Origin: Brevibacterium sp. XM4083
GTDB lineage: Bacteria; Actinomycetota; Actinomycetes; Actinomycetales; Brevibacteriaceae
Length of the DNA stretch: 64,000 nt
Direction of reading: 5' to 3'
NCBI RefSeq assembly: GCF_006489205.2
Contig: NZ_VFYR02000004.1
Coordinates: 124,001-188,000 of the forward strand
Shown here: in pieces, positions 8,448-17,452 of the stretch
How the letters are laid out: every line of letters starts with the position of its first letter
Position numbering within the stretch: the stretch's first letter is position 1
Translations under genes and position numbers: made by a program
Notes under the pieces: model-generated
Told to the model about the DNA's origin: nothing
Seen by the model: only the letters and a program-made list of their open reading frames with translations
Databases searched by the model: none

Positions 8448-8870
8448 GTGCCAGATTGGCTCGTCATCGTCCTCTCGGTCATCGCGGGACTGCTCGTGCT
8501 CTGGATCGCCCTCATCGTCACCCTGTGGGTCCAGCAGCGGCGCCTCGGCAGGACCGTGAATTGGCGGGAGATCGTGCGGCTCGTCCCCGACGTCGTCCGC
8601 CTCATCAGGCGTCTGGCCGCGGATCCGCAGACACCGACCGGCACACGGTGGATGCTCGGCGGGCTGCTCGCCTACCTGCTGCTGCCGATCGACCTGGTCC
8701 CCGACTTCATCCCGGTGCTCGGGTACGCCGATGATGCGATCTCCGTCGTTCTCGTCCTGCGCTTCGCGATCCGCCATGCGGGCATGGAGAGTATCGAGAA
8801 GCACTGGCCCGGCACCGAGGCGGGCCTGCAGAGCCTGCTCACGCTGACGAACGCGAAACTGCAGAGGTAG
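8448..8870 (+). CDS. DUF1232 (YkvA-like) membrane protein
   Basis: This 140-residue protein starts with a transmembrane segment (WLVIVLSVIAGLLVLWIALI). A short cytoplasmic region and the DUF1232 core follow (LLAYLLLPIDLVPDFIPVLG, then DDAISVVLVLRFAIRHAG). DUF1232 proteins are small membrane proteins of unknown function. The GTG at 8448 is chosen because GGAG lies six bases before it. Before the insertion at 7608-8369 it was probably adjacent to the membrane-protein gene. Confidence 0.82.
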   Translation: MPDWLVIVLSVIAGLLVLWIALIVTLWVQQRRLGRTVNWREIVRLVPDVVRLIRRLAADPQTPTGTRWMLGGLLAYLLLPIDLVPDFIPVLGYADDAISVVLVLRFAIRHAGMESIEKHWPGTEAGLQSLLTLTNAKLQR

Positions 8871-8969
8871 GCGGGCGTCCGGGTTAGCGATCGGGTGAGC
8901 GAACAGCCACGCGAACGGACGAAGTCGCGTGTGAACGGACGGCCGGGCCGCACTCCGCACCGGTATCCC

Positions 8970-9090
8970 GCCGCTCGTTCAACACTTGGCGTGTTCATCA
9001 CCGCTCCGGCGACGCCGCGGCCGCTCATTCAACAGTTGGCGTGAAAATCGCGCCTTTGGGGACGACATTTTCACGCGAACTGTTGATCGA
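8970..9090. repeat. intergenic hairpin-rich repeat, copy 2
   Basis: This second copy of the 7629-7750 repeat has a near-perfect stem. TCAACAGTTGGCGTGAAAAT (9029-9048) pairs with ATTTTCACGCGAACTGTTGA (9067-9086) with one mismatch around an 18-nt loop. The GC-rich tail extends to about 9205, just downstream of the leftward tRNA-Met, where it may act in termination. Confidence 0.78.
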
Positions 9091-9210
9091 GGGGCCGCCC
9101 TGTCGATCGAGGGCCGCCCGGGACGCCGGCCCGCTCCCCCGCTCGGCGGTGGCCGAGAATTGAAAACGCCCCCCACCCGGAACAATCTCCCAGGTGAGGG
9201 GCTTATCGAG

Positions 9211-9284
9211 TAGCGCGGGGGAGGCTCGATCTCCCGACCTCACGATTATGAGTCGTGCGCTCTAACCAGCTGAGCTACCGCGCC
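9211..9284 (-). tRNA. tRNA-Met (CAT)
   Basis: The 74-nt cloverleaf read leftward has acceptor GGCGCGG pairing with CCGCGCT (one G-U) and a D arm GCTCAGCTGGTTAGAGC. The anticodon stem CACGA/TCGTG surrounds loop CTCATAA with anticodon CAT, and the T arm contains GGTTCGA-like GATCGAG. The CAT anticodon fits elongator Met; a modified Ile tRNA cannot be excluded by sequence. Confidence 0.92.
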
Positions 9285-9319
9285 TCGAATCAAGCGCCGC
9301 GGTTTTCACGCGGCACGAG

Positions 9320-9392
9320 AGCCCCGAAAGGGAATCGAACCCTTGACCTTCTCCTTACCATGGAGATGCTCTGCCGACTGAGCTATCGGGGC
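9320..9392 (-). tRNA. tRNA-Thr (GGT)
   Basis: The 73-nt cloverleaf read leftward has acceptor GCCCCGA/TCGGGGC. The anticodon stem TCTCC/GGAGA surrounds loop ATGGTAA with anticodon GGT, and the T arm has GGTTCGATTCC. It lies 35 nt upstream of the tRNA-Met gene and is probably co-transcribed. Confidence 0.93.
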
Positions 9393-9539
9393 AACAGGTA
9401 AGAATTTACACGGGTTTGCGCGACCGGAGCAAATCCGTCCCCGGTGACCTCACTCACAGGCAGCTTCGCCCACGCCCGTCCCCGGCTCGCGCCGGAACCG
9501 CAGTACCATCGGGGCCGCCGCTCGAACCCGCTCGGACGC

Positions 9540-10340
9540 CTACTTCACAGGGTCGAACCGACCCGCGAGGAACCCCTGGAGCCGGCCCGGATGGTTCGTG
9601 ATGATCCCGTCGACCTCGGCGTCGAGGAGTTCCCGCCACTCGTTCATCTCATCGGCCGTCCACACGAACACCCCGAGGTCGTTGTCCCGGATCTCCTTGA
9701 CGATCGACTTCCGCAGCGAGAATCCCCTGAACGACGGATTGATCGCCACCGCACCGAGGCTGCGGGCCGTGGCGATGTCCTCGGGCCGGGGCACCATGCG
9801 CAGGAGGAACCGGGTGACCATCGGCAGCAGGTCCCGGCATGTGGCCAGCGTGTCGGTGTTGAACGCCTGGACGACCATGCGATCGGCGGTGCCGGTCTCG
9901 ACGACGAGTTCGGAGATCCTCGCCACCGCCCCCGGCGACCACTCCCCCTTGAGCTCGAGGAGGAGTTCGCCGCCTCGGTGCTGGATGTCGCGCATCACCG
10001 CCGCGAGCGTCGGGATCCGGATGCCCATGAACCCCGGCCCCATCCACGAACCCGCGTCGACGAACGAGAGCTCCTCAGCCGTGAGCTTGACGACCGGGCC
10101 CTTGCGGTTCGTCGTCCGGTCGAGGTCGGGGTCATGGAGGATGACCGGGACCCCGTCGGCACTCGTCGAGGCGTCGACCTCGATGAAGTCGACGTCGAGC
10201 GCCCTCGCCGCATCGACGGCGGCCAGACTGTTCTCGGGAACGACGGCCGAATATCCGCGGTGGGCGATGACGAGCGGGCGCGTGCCGGAGCCGGGTCGCT
10301 CGGTGATGCCCCGCTCGCGCAGGAACTGGAGAAAGCTCAT
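9540..10340 (-). CDS. glycerophosphodiester phosphodiesterase
   Basis: This 266-residue cytoplasmic GDPD-type enzyme hydrolyses glycerophosphodiesters to glycerol-3-phosphate and an alcohol. Signature parts are LVIAHRGYSAVVPENSLAA (catalytic His and Glu, about residues 24-42), VDFIEVDASTSADGVPVILHD (metal Glu/Asp and second His), LDRTTN, and the C-terminal VFVWTADEMNEW and VDGIITNHP. There is no signal peptide, so it resembles UgpQ rather than periplasmic GlpQ. It is divergent from the transporter gene at 10568. Confidence 0.88.
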   Translation of the reverse strand: MSFLQFLRERGITERPGSGTRPLVIAHRGYSAVVPENSLAAVDAARALDVDFIEVDASTSADGVPVILHDPDLDRTTNRKGPVVKLTAEELSFVDAGSWMGPGFMGIRIPTLAAVMRDIQHRGGELLLELKGEWSPGAVARISELVVETGTADRMVVQAFNTDTLATCRDLLPMVTRFLLRMVPRPEDIATARSLGAVAINPSFRGFSLRKSIVKEIRDNDLGVFVWTADEMNEWRELLDAEVDGIITNHPGRLQGFLAGRFDPVK

Positions 10341-10379
10341 GCCTCCACCCTAATTCCAAAGCAGTCATGCCACGCACGC

Positions 10380-10480
10380 GAATCGGAGAACATCGCCGGT
10401 CTTGCATTCTGGATACTCAGTGCTCTATCCCCGCCGCCCAGGAGTAACGTACGCTTCTGAGAATCGGTGAACATCTCGGA
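10380..10480. repeat. paired direct repeats in a divergent promoter region
   Basis: GAATCGGAGAACATC (from about 10380) and GAATCGGTGAACATC (from 10462) are spaced 82 bp apart. A further ATTCTCCGAT in the opposite sense lies near 10495. They sit in the 227-bp space between the glycerophosphodiesterase and the transporter and may be regulator sites. No regulator gene is adjacent. Confidence 0.35.
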
Positions 10481-10567
10481 ATCCGGGATGGCGATTCTCC
10501 GATCCGACACCGCACCACCGCAGTCCGCAACCGCTCCACCACCCTGTCGCTTGACGAAAGGTTCGCC

Positions 10568-11740
10568 ATGGAGGCCATCTTCGCCGCCACGATCCTCCTC
10601 GCCTTCATCGCCCTCGGCGAGTTGGTCTCGATCTGGTCGAAGGCCCGCATTCCCAGCCTGCTCGTCGCGATGCTCGGCGTCTTCATCTTCGCGAAGATCG
10701 GCATCGTGCCCGAATCCGTCGTCGACGACTCGATGCTCGTCCAGATCTACACGATCCTCGTCGCCCCGCTGCTCTTCCACATGGGCACGCTCATCCCCCT
10801 GCGCATCATGCTCAAGCAGTGGCGTTCGGTCATCATCGCGGTCTCCGGCATGCTCGTCGCCGTCCTCCTCATCCTCGCGATCGTCGCGCCGCTCTTCGGC
10901 TTCGAGACATTCGTCGCCGGGTCCGGCCCGCTGGCCGGCGGCATCGTCGCCACGAGCCTGACGACCGAGGGCCTGACCGCCGCGGGCGCCGCCTCGTCGA
11001 TCATCGTCCTCCCGGCGCTCGTCCTCATGCTCCAGTCGCTGCCGTCGATGCCGCTGACGAACTTCCTCCTGCGCCGGTATGCGACGAAGCTGCGCGACAG
11101 CGGCGAACTCCACGAGATGGCGCTGGCCCACCACGAGGAGGAACAGGAGGCGGCGACGAAGAAGAAGCTCATCACCCTGCCGTCCTACCTCGTCGACAAT
11201 CAGCTGTTCATGCTCTTCCTCATCCTCGTCGGCGGTTCCCTGGCCACCCTGCTCGCGATTCCCACGCAGATCCCGTCGTCGATCCTCGCACTCATCCTCG
11301 GCATCCTCGCCACCGCGATCGGGCTGTCCCCGGACAGGGCGATGGAGCGCTCGAACTCTTTCGGCATCGCGATGGCCGGTGTCATCGCGATCGTCATGGC
11401 CCCGCTCGTGACCGCGTCCGTCGAGGACGTCCTCCGCGCCTTCCTGCCGACCGTGACGATCCTCGTCGTCGGCGGCGCCGGCATCGTCATCGGCGGATTC
11501 ATCGCGACGAAGCTGCTGCGCTGGCGGGCGCCGCTGGGCATGTCCGTGGCCCTGACGGCGATGTACGGCTTCCCCGCCGACTACCTGCTCACCAATGAGG
11601 TCGCCCGGTCGATCGCCCGCGACGACGATGAGAAGGAAGCCCTCCTCAACGTCATGCTCCCGCCGATGCTCGTCGGCGGATTCACCTCGGTGAGCGCCGG
11701 GTCCGTCGTCATCGCCAGCGTCCTCGTGGGTCTGCTGTGA
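10568..11740 (+). CDS. polytopic membrane transporter, probable carboxylate/amino-acid or cation symporter
   Basis: This 390-residue integral membrane protein has by eye about ten hydrophobic segments. These include TILLAFIALGELVSIW, VIIAVSGMLVAVLLILAIVAPLFGF, and a glycine-rich GGIVATSLTTEGLTAAGAASS loop like those in GltS-type symporters. A charged cytoplasmic loop (HHEEEQEAATKKK) divides it in two. The family is not certain. Its stop overlaps the M20 amidohydrolase start (GTGA at 11737-11740), so uptake followed by hydrolysis of an N-acyl amino acid is a reasonable inference. Confidence 0.65.
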   Translation: MEAIFAATILLAFIALGELVSIWSKARIPSLLVAMLGVFIFAKIGIVPESVVDDSMLVQIYTILVAPLLFHMGTLIPLRIMLKQWRSVIIAVSGMLVAVLLILAIVAPLFGFETFVAGSGPLAGGIVATSLTTEGLTAAGAASSIIVLPALVLMLQSLPSMPLTNFLLRRYATKLRDSGELHEMALAHHEEEQEAATKKKLITLPSYLVDNQLFMLFLILVGGSLATLLAIPTQIPSSILALILGILATAIGLSPDRAMERSNSFGIAMAGVIAIVMAPLVTASVEDVLRAFLPTVTILVVGGAGIVIGGFIATKLLRWRAPLGMSVALTAMYGFPADYLLTNEVARSIARDDDEKEALLNVMLPPMLVGGFTSVSAGSVVIASVLVGLL

Positions 11741-12933
11741 GAGATCTCCTCGCCGAGGCGGCCGTCCTCCTTCCCGACCTCACCGCGCTGCGGCGCGACT
11801 TCCACGCCCACCCCGAGGTCGGTCTCGACCTGCCGCGGACGCAGGCCGCGGTGCTCGAGGCGATCGCCGACCTCGACGTCGAGGTGACGACGGGAACGGG
11901 AACCACCTCGGTGGTCGCCGTCCTCCGGGGCACCCACCCGGACCGCGGTGCCGATGCACCCGCGGTCCTGCTGCGCGGGGACATGGACGCCCTGCCGCTC
12001 ACCGAGGCGACCGCCGAGCCGTTCGCGGCGACGAACGGGGCGATGCACGCATGCGGTCACGATCTTCACACCGCCGGTCTCGTCGGAGCGCTGCGCCTGC
12101 TCGCGGCACACCGCGACGAACTCAGAGGCGATGTCGTCGCGATGTTCCAGCCCGGCGAGGAGGGGTTCAACGGGGCGTCGGTGATGATCGACGAGGGCGT
12201 GCTCGACGCGGCCGGGTCACGGGCGATCGCCGCCTTCGGCGTGCACGTCAACACCAGTGAGCGCGGGATCGTCTCGACGAAGCCGGGGACCCTGCAGGCC
12301 GGGTCGAGCGTCCTGCAGGTCACGGTGCACGGTCGCGGCGGGCACGGTTCGCAGCCGACCCAGGCCGTCGATCCGGTGCCGGCGCTCGCGGAGATCGTCA
12401 CCGGCCTGCAGACCATGGTCACCCGGCGCGTCGACCTCTTCGATCCCGTCGTGCTCACGGTCACGCAGCTGAGCGGCAGCGAGGCGGTCAACATCATCCC
12501 GGAGCAGGCGTCGCTGGGGGCGACTGTGCGCACGCTCTCGCAGGCCTCGCTGGAGACCGTGCGGGATCAGGCGACGCAGCTGGCCACGGGCATTGCGGCC
12601 GCCCACGGGTGCACCGCCGAGGTGGACTTCGAGGTCCAGTATCCCGTCACCGTCAACGACGCCGCCGAGACCGCGTGGGCTGTCGACCGGCTGCGCGACC
12701 TCCTCGGCGACGATCGGGTGCAGGTGGTCGCGCAGCCGATCATGGCGAGTGAGGACTTCTCCTTCGTCCTCGCCGAGGTGCCCGGGACGTACATGATGCT
12801 CGGTGCCGGGCGCACCGATGTGCCGGCGGAGCAGCAGGGCGACAACCACTCCCCGTTCGTCATCTTCGACGACACGGTGCTCACCGAGCAGGCCGCGATC
12901 CTCAGCCACCTCGCGATCACGCGGTTGGCCTAG
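11737..12933 (+). CDS. M20D-family amidohydrolase (N-acyl-amino-acid or indole-acetyl/hippurate-type)
   Basis: This 398-residue metallo-aminoacylase hydrolyses the amide bond of an N-acyl amino acid in the cytoplasm. Diagnostic pieces are DFHAHPEVG, LLRGDMDALPLTE, MHACGHDLHTAGL (metal Cys/His), and MFQPGEEGFNGASVMI (catalytic and metal Glu). GHGSQPTQAVDP in the dimerisation lid and MASEDFSF near the end follow. Length is normal. The GTG start overlaps the transporter stop, indicating coupling. Confidence 0.85.
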   Translation: MRDLLAEAAVLLPDLTALRRDFHAHPEVGLDLPRTQAAVLEAIADLDVEVTTGTGTTSVVAVLRGTHPDRGADAPAVLLRGDMDALPLTEATAEPFAATNGAMHACGHDLHTAGLVGALRLLAAHRDELRGDVVAMFQPGEEGFNGASVMIDEGVLDAAGSRAIAAFGVHVNTSERGIVSTKPGTLQAGSSVLQVTVHGRGGHGSQPTQAVDPVPALAEIVTGLQTMVTRRVDLFDPVVLTVTQLSGSEAVNIIPEQASLGATVRTLSQASLETVRDQATQLATGIAAAHGCTAEVDFEVQYPVTVNDAAETAWAVDRLRDLLGDDRVQVVAQPIMASEDFSFVLAEVPGTYMMLGAGRTDVPAEQQGDNHSPFVIFDDTVLTEQAAILSHLAITRLA

Positions 12934-12955
12934 GGTCTGGTCTCCGGCGCCCGAC

Positions 12956-13507
12956 TCAGCGCTTCCGGCGGAGACGCCACCAGCGAGGTCGTCGGCGTCC
13001 GGGCTGATCAGGGTCGATGTGCTCCTCGGCGGGGGCTGGGTCCTCAGCAGCGGCAGAGTCTGCTGCCGCAGCTTCGGCTGCCGCGCGCAGTGCGGTGCGG
13101 CGCTGTCGCCAGGAGACCACCTCGGCGTCGATGTCGCGGGGCGGGGTGAAGACCGGGGGGCCGGTGCGGAGGTCGAGGACGGCTTCGCGCACCCGGGCGT
13201 TGAACCCGGTGAGATAGTCGCGGACATCCGACTCCTTGGCGAATGCATCGAGCGTGTCCTCGAGGACGGCGCTCTCCTTGCGCAGCTGGAAGGCGGCGGG
13301 GGCGACGCCGCTGATGTCCTCGGCGTCGAGCTTCTGCTTGATCCACCAGTCGGGGTCCTCGGAGCTGTGGAGACCTTTGAGCGGCTTGCCCATGCCCGGC
13401 AGGTTGTCGAAGTCGCCGCGTCTGACGGCCTTGTCGATCGCCGATTCCGCGACCGCGTCCCGGTCGGCGAGCGAATTCATCCGCCGAGGTGGTTCCTTCG
13501 CTCCCAT
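12956..13507 (-). CDS. DUF1992 / DnaJ-homologue-subfamily-C-28-like protein
   Basis: This 183-residue protein has the conserved DUF1992 core AIDKAVRRGDFDNLPGMGKP followed by DPDWWIKQKL. Function is unknown. An Ala/Pro-rich spacer and a basic tail (RRRPRWWRLRRKR) end the protein. The ATG at 13507 is chosen because GGAGGGGG lies five bases upstream, although the frame stays open far beyond. It converges with the amidohydrolase gene. Confidence 0.8.
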   Translation of the reverse strand: MGAKEPPRRMNSLADRDAVAESAIDKAVRRGDFDNLPGMGKPLKGLHSSEDPDWWIKQKLDAEDISGVAPAAFQLRKESAVLEDTLDAFAKESDVRDYLTGFNARVREAVLDLRTGPPVFTPPRDIDAEVVSWRQRRTALRAAAEAAAADSAAAEDPAPAEEHIDPDQPGRRRPRWWRLRRKR

Positions 13508-13605
13508 CGCTGCCCCCTCCACTGTGGTGCTCTCCACGGTAGTGGGGGGATCCGGGCGTGACAATGCGGGTCCCCCGATGTCGGTGTCATGACAGAACCG
13601 GGCGG

Positions 13606-13668
13606 GAACGCCACAGGGCCCGATGGTCACGCGTTTCCGCTGAACATCGGGCCCTGTGAGTCTGCGTG
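13606..13668. terminator. hairpin repeat copy 1, probable bidirectional terminator downstream of copA
   Basis: The 18-nt arm at 13612-13629 pairs with TGAACATCGGGCCCTGTG at 13641-13658 with one mismatch around an 11-nt loop. The same 63-bp unit recurs at 23211-23274. It lies just after the copA stop on the leftward strand and no T-run follows. Confidence 0.65.
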
Positions 13669-13670
13669 GA

Positions 13671-16013
13671 TCAGGCGCTGACGGGATCGCGCGGAGCCCT
13701 GTCGGTGACTGCTTCGGACACCTCCATCGCGCGAACATCGGCCTGACCCTTGAAGCCGCGCAGACGAAGGCTGTTGCTGACGACGAACACGCTGGACAGC
13801 GCCATGGCCGCGCCGGCGAGCATCGGGTTGAGCAGACCGAACGCAGCGAGCGGGATCGCCGCGGTGTTGTAGGCGAAGGCCCAGAACAGATTGGTCTTGA
13901 TCGTCCCAAGCGTCTTCCTCGCCAACCTGATCGCGTCTGCCGCTGCGCGCAGGTCCCCGCGCACAAGGGTGATGTCGGCGGCTTCGATCGCCACATCGGT
14001 GCCGGTGCCCATCGCGAGCCCGAGGTCGGCCTGAGCCAAGGCTGGAGCGTCGTTGACGCCATCGCCGACCATCGCGACTACCTTTCCCCTCTTCTGCAGA
14101 TCGGTCACGACATCGACCTTGTCCTTGGGCAGAACCTCAGCGAAGATCTCGTCGATGCCGACCTCGGCAGCCACCTGCTCGGCAACCGCCCGATTGTCGC
14201 CGGTGAGCAGGACCGGGGTGAGACCGAGTTTCCTGAACTGGGAGACGGCTTCGACGCTCGTCGGTTTGATCCGGTCGGATACGACGATCACCCCGCGCGC
14301 CGCTCCATCCCAGGCGACGGCGATCGCTGTCTTGCCTTCTGCTTCGGCCTTCCGCTTCGCTTCAGCAAGGCGACCGTCAAGGCGCACCGACCAGTCAGCG
14401 AGCAGACTCTCCCGTCCGGCGACGATGGCATGACCATCGACGATCCCTTGGACTCCGCGCCCCTCGACGTTGCCGAACGACTCCGGCACGGGGAGCTCAC
14501 CGATCTCCGATGATGCACCCGCCGCGATCGCCTGGGCAATCGGGTGCTCAGAGGCGCTTTCGAGGGCACCGGCGAGACGGAGCAGCTCAGATCGCTCGAC
14601 CCCGTCGGCGACGTACGCTCCGGTCAGCGTCATCTTGCCGGTCGTCACCGTCCCGGTCTTATCGAGGACGATGGTGTCGACCTTGCGTGTGGACTCGAGA
14701 ACTTCGGGACCTTTGATGAGCACTCCCATCTGAGCTCCCCGTCCGGTTCCGACGAGCAGTGCTGTGGGCGTCGCAAGCCCCAGAGCGCACGGGCACGCGA
14801 TGATGAGCACGGCCACTGCGGCGGTGAACCCGGCCGCGAGTGGGAATCCGGCTCCGATCCAGGCACCGAGAGTGACCACGGAGATGCCGATCGCGACGGG
14901 AACGAACACCCCTGAGACGCGGTCGGCCAGGCGCTGGACTTCGGCCTTGCCCGACTGGGCGTCTTCGACGAGCTTGGCCATCTGTGCCAGCTGCGTATCG
15001 GAGCCGACGCGGGTGGCGCGCACGACGAGTCGGCCTCCCGCGTTGACTGTGGCACCGGTGACCGTGTCGCCCTCAGTGACCTCGACGGGCACCGATTCTC
15101 CGGTGAGCATCGAAGCGTCGATCGCCGACCGCCCGGACACGATGACTCCGTCGGCACCGATCTTCTCGCCGGGGCGGACGACGAACTCGTCGCCGACTTC
15201 CAGCTCCTCGATCGGGACGCGCTGCTCCTTGCCGTCGCGGAGAATCGCGACGTCTTTAGCCCCAAGTTCGAGGAGGGCTCTCAAAGCGGCTCCTGCGCGT
15301 CGCTTCGATCGTTTCTCGAAGTAGCGGCCGAGGAGGATGAAGGTGATCACTCCCGCGGCGACTTCGAGATAGATCGAGCTGAGCCCGTCGGATCGGGAGA
15401 TCGTGAATTCGAAGGCGTGGGTCATCCCTCGGTCGCCAGCCGTGCCGAAGAACAGGGCGACGATCGACCACAGAAGTGCCGCGGTGGTGCCGACCGAGAT
15501 GAGGGTGTCCATCGTTGCCGTACCGTGCTTGAGATTCATCCAGGCCGCACGGTGGAACGGCCAGCCTGCCCAGATCACCACGGGAGCGGCGAGCACGAGA
15601 GACGCGAATCCCCAGTAGTCGAACTGGAGTGCCGGAATCATGGCCAGAGCAATGACGGGCACAGCCAGAACCGCTGAGGTGAGCAAGCGGTTCCGCAGTG
15701 ACCGCAGTTCTGCGTCCTCGACTGACTCGGGATCCTCACCAGGAGCATCGCTGGAACCCTCGGCTCTGGGAGCCGGCATCTTCGCGGTGTATCCGGTCTT
15801 CTCGACTTCGGCGATGAGCAGCTGCGGGTCGTACCCGTCGGGCGTGGTGACACTGGCCTTCTCCGTCGCGTAGTTGACGCTGGCGGTGATGCCCTCGAGC
15901 TTGTTGAGCTTCTTCTCGATGCGGTTCGCGCAGGATGCGCAGGTCATCCCTCCGATCTGGAGTTCGACATCCTGGCCAGCGGCCGCGGAGGCCTCAGTTG
16001 TGCTCATCGTCAT
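13671..16013 (-). CDS. copA: copper-exporting P1B-type ATPase
   Basis: This 780-residue ATPase moves Cu(I) out across the membrane. It has one N-terminal metal-binding domain with [16 protein letters not shown] (about residues 22-37), then eight membrane segments. Transport site [11 protein letters not shown], phosphorylation motif [10 protein letters not shown], the conserved HP of SEHPIAQAI, and hinge [15 protein letters not shown] are all intact. The start is at ATG 16013 (or 16007), overlapping the upstream exported-protein gene by about 20 bases, so the two are translationally coupled. The operon is probably copper-induced through the CsoR-like operator at 17161. A conserved hairpin follows its stop codon. 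Confidence 0.93.
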   Translation of the reverse strand: MTMSTTEASAAAGQDVELQIGGMTCASCANRIEKKLNKLEGITASVNYATEKASVTTPDGYDPQLLIAEVEKTGYTAKMPAPRAEGSSDAPGEDPESVEDAELRSLRNRLLTSAVLAVPVIALAMIPALQFDYWGFASLVLAAPVVIWAGWPFHRAAWMNLKHGTATMDTLISVGTTAALLWSIVALFFGTAGDRGMTHAFEFTISRSDGLSSIYLEVAAGVITFILLGRYFEKRSKRRAGAALRALLELGAKDVAILRDGKEQRVPIEELEVGDEFVVRPGEKIGADGVIVSGRSAIDASMLTGESVPVEVTEGDTVTGATVNAGGRLVVRATRVGSDTQLAQMAKLVEDAQSGKAEVQRLADRVSGVFVPVAIGISVVTLGAWIGAGFPLAAGFTAAVAVLIIACPCALGLATPTALLVGTGRGAQMGVLIKGPEVLESTRKVDTIVLDKTGTVTTGKMTLTGAYVADGVERSELLRLAGALESASEHPIAQAIAAGASSEIGELPVPESFGNVEGRGVQGIVDGHAIVAGRESLLADWSVRLDGRLAEAKRKAEAEGKTAIAVAWDGAARGVIVVSDRIKPTSVEAVSQFRKLGLTPVLLTGDNRAVAEQVAAEVGIDEIFAEVLPKDKVDVVTDLQKRGKVVAMVGDGVNDAPALAQADLGLAMGTGTDVAIEAADITLVRGDLRAAADAIRLARKTLGTIKTNLFWAFAYNTAAIPLAAFGLLNPMLAGAAMALSSVFVVSNSLRLRGFKGQADVRAMEVSEAVTDRAPRDPVSA

Positions 16014-17004
16014 CACCGTCACTCTGCGAGTTGAGAGCATTGTCTGCTCGTGGAAGGGACACCGTGGAACCCTCGTCGCCGGCATCGAGGACGAGGGGTG
16101 CAGAACGCACCGTTCCGTCGATCTGGAAATCGAAGTACAGCAGGTACCGTCCAGCCGTCGGGACGTTGGCCATGAAAGTGACGTCGGGGCCGGACAGATC
16201 GTCCGGGTCCGGCTCTTCGCCTTCTGGGTGCACGTGCATGTACGCCAGGTCGCCCTCGCGCAACGCCACCAGGTGGCCGAATGCACCGAGATACGGTTCG
16301 AGGGCTGTGACTGGTGCGCCCCCGTCTGTCACGCTCAGTGTCAGAGCGGAATTCTGCCCGGGGATGAGGTCACCGGCGACTGAGACCTCATAACTGTCGA
16401 CGTCGCTGGTCGTGACCTCTGTCTCGGCCGGAGCAGCAGTGAAGTCCCCGTTGACGGAGACTGTGGTCGACAGGGTCAGACCGTCCCCTCCCGCGGGCAC
16501 GAAATCAGCGAAGACTCGGTATTCTCCGGCTTCGTCCCATGACCATGGGATCGTCCACTGCCCGTTCGGGTCCATCGTCGGATGGACGTGACGGAACTGC
16601 TGGCCATCGGCGCGCACGACGATGAGGTGGAGCTCCTTCTCGTGCTCCCTCTCGAAGTCTGTGACGACCTGACCGGTGGTGTCAGTCACCGTCAGAGCCA
16701 GTTGACCCTCACTGCCGGTCTCGGTCGGGGCTGTCACCCCGGCGATGGCAAAGCCGTTCTCAGCCTGACTCAAGCCCATCGCCATGCCCGCACCGGCATG
16801 GTCCATCCCTTCCATTCCCCTGTCTCCATTCATGTCAGCACTCCCTGCTTCATCGTCGCTGTTCATCTCGGCATGGTCGCCGGATCCCTTCGTCCAGTCG
16901 TCGACGACTTCCTGCGGTACAACGGCGTTGGCCGTGACCGAGGCGGCGCCGAAGAGGACGACGAGGCCGACGCCGAAGAGCGTCAGTTTCACCGGTGCGC
17001 GCAT
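15994..17004 (-). CDS. exported metal-resistance-associated protein, Met/His/Asp-rich
   Basis: This 336-residue protein has a signal peptide or anchor ([20 protein letters not shown]). A linker rich in Met, His and Asp follows ([29 protein letters not shown]), a composition typical of extracytoplasmic copper-binding proteins. Two beta-rich domains each contain a HVHP motif (about residues 145 and 265). I infer it binds or delivers Cu outside the cell, upstream of copA in one operon. The ATG at 17004 follows GAGGAGGG. The C-terminus is acidic and overlaps copA. Confidence 0.75.
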   Translation of the reverse strand: MRAPVKLTLFGVGLVVLFGAASVTANAVVPQEVVDDWTKGSGDHAEMNSDDEAGSADMNGDRGMEGMDHAGAGMAMGLSQAENGFAIAGVTAPTETGSEGQLALTVTDTTGQVVTDFEREHEKELHLIVVRADGQQFRHVHPTMDPNGQWTIPWSWDEAGEYRVFADFVPAGGDGLTLSTTVSVNGDFTAAPAETEVTTSDVDSYEVSVAGDLIPGQNSALTLSVTDGGAPVTALEPYLGAFGHLVALREGDLAYMHVHPEGEEPDPDDLSGPDVTFMANVPTAGRYLLYFDFQIDGTVRSAPLVLDAGDEGSTVSLPRADNALNSQSDGDDDEHN

Positions 17005-17160
17005 CAGACCCTCCTCGTTTCGCTGTCGCGCAGCCGAACTCTGCACGCTGTTGCGTCAACGCCAGTCTGGTCATTCCCGCCACGTGGCCAGCGGCCCTTC
17101 TTCGGTGCAGTGATCTCCATTGTGGGCACCCGTCTCTCCCTTCGCTCGGTTCATGGATAC

Positions 17161-17179
17161 TATACCCCCCTAGGGTATA
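17161..17179. promoter_or_regulatory. CsoR-type copper operator
   Basis: TATACCCCCCTAGGGTATA is a pseudo-palindrome of the TACCCC/GGGTA kind bound by CsoR-family repressors. It lies 157 bases upstream of the leftward exported protein-copA operon, between that promoter and the CDGSH gene's stop codon. Confidence 0.75.
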
Positions 17180-17182
17180 AAT

Positions 17183-17434
17183 CTAGTCCTTCTCTCCGTG
17201 ATCCTCCGCACGACCGGCATCGGTGAAACCGTGCCGCTTGTGACTGCCGTCGCAGAACGGCTTGGCAGCGGAATGTCCGCACCGACAGAGGAAGACCGCC
17301 CGGTGCTGGACCTCGTAGATTCCACCGCCGCCGTCAGTGACCTGGAATGTTCCCTTGACCTGGAGAGGTCCGTCGTCGACGACCTTGATTGCGGTCGGAG
17401 GGGTGGAGCCCTCGGATCCCGGCGTCATGCTCAT
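17183..17434 (-). CDS. CDGSH-type iron-sulfur protein
   Basis: This 83-residue small cytoplasmic protein has one CDGSH zinc-finger-like domain that binds a 2Fe-2S cluster through three Cys and one His. The motif CRCGHSAAKPFCDGSH is complete, about residues 50-65. Function in bacteria is poorly defined (electron transfer or cluster storage). It reads in line with the reductase-ferredoxin genes upstream (18 bp gap), so it is probably the third gene of that operon and shares its CsoR-like operator at 18981. Confidence 0.85.
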   Translation of the reverse strand: MSMTPGSEGSTPPTAIKVVDDGPLQVKGTFQVTDGGGGIYEVQHRAVFLCRCGHSAAKPFCDGSHKRHGFTDAGRAEDHGEKD

Positions 17435-17452
17435 GTTCTTTCCTCCCTGATA

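Noticed and set aside
11581-12111. Long leftward open frames opposite the transporter and amidohydrolase
   Set aside because: They are antisense shadows of high-GC coding DNA, rich in Arg/Gly with no domain, and overlap two well-supported genes.
13508-14062. Upstream extension of the DUF1992 gene
   Set aside because: It crosses a terminator-like hairpin and the end of copA; a strong ribosome site directly precedes the ATG at 13507.
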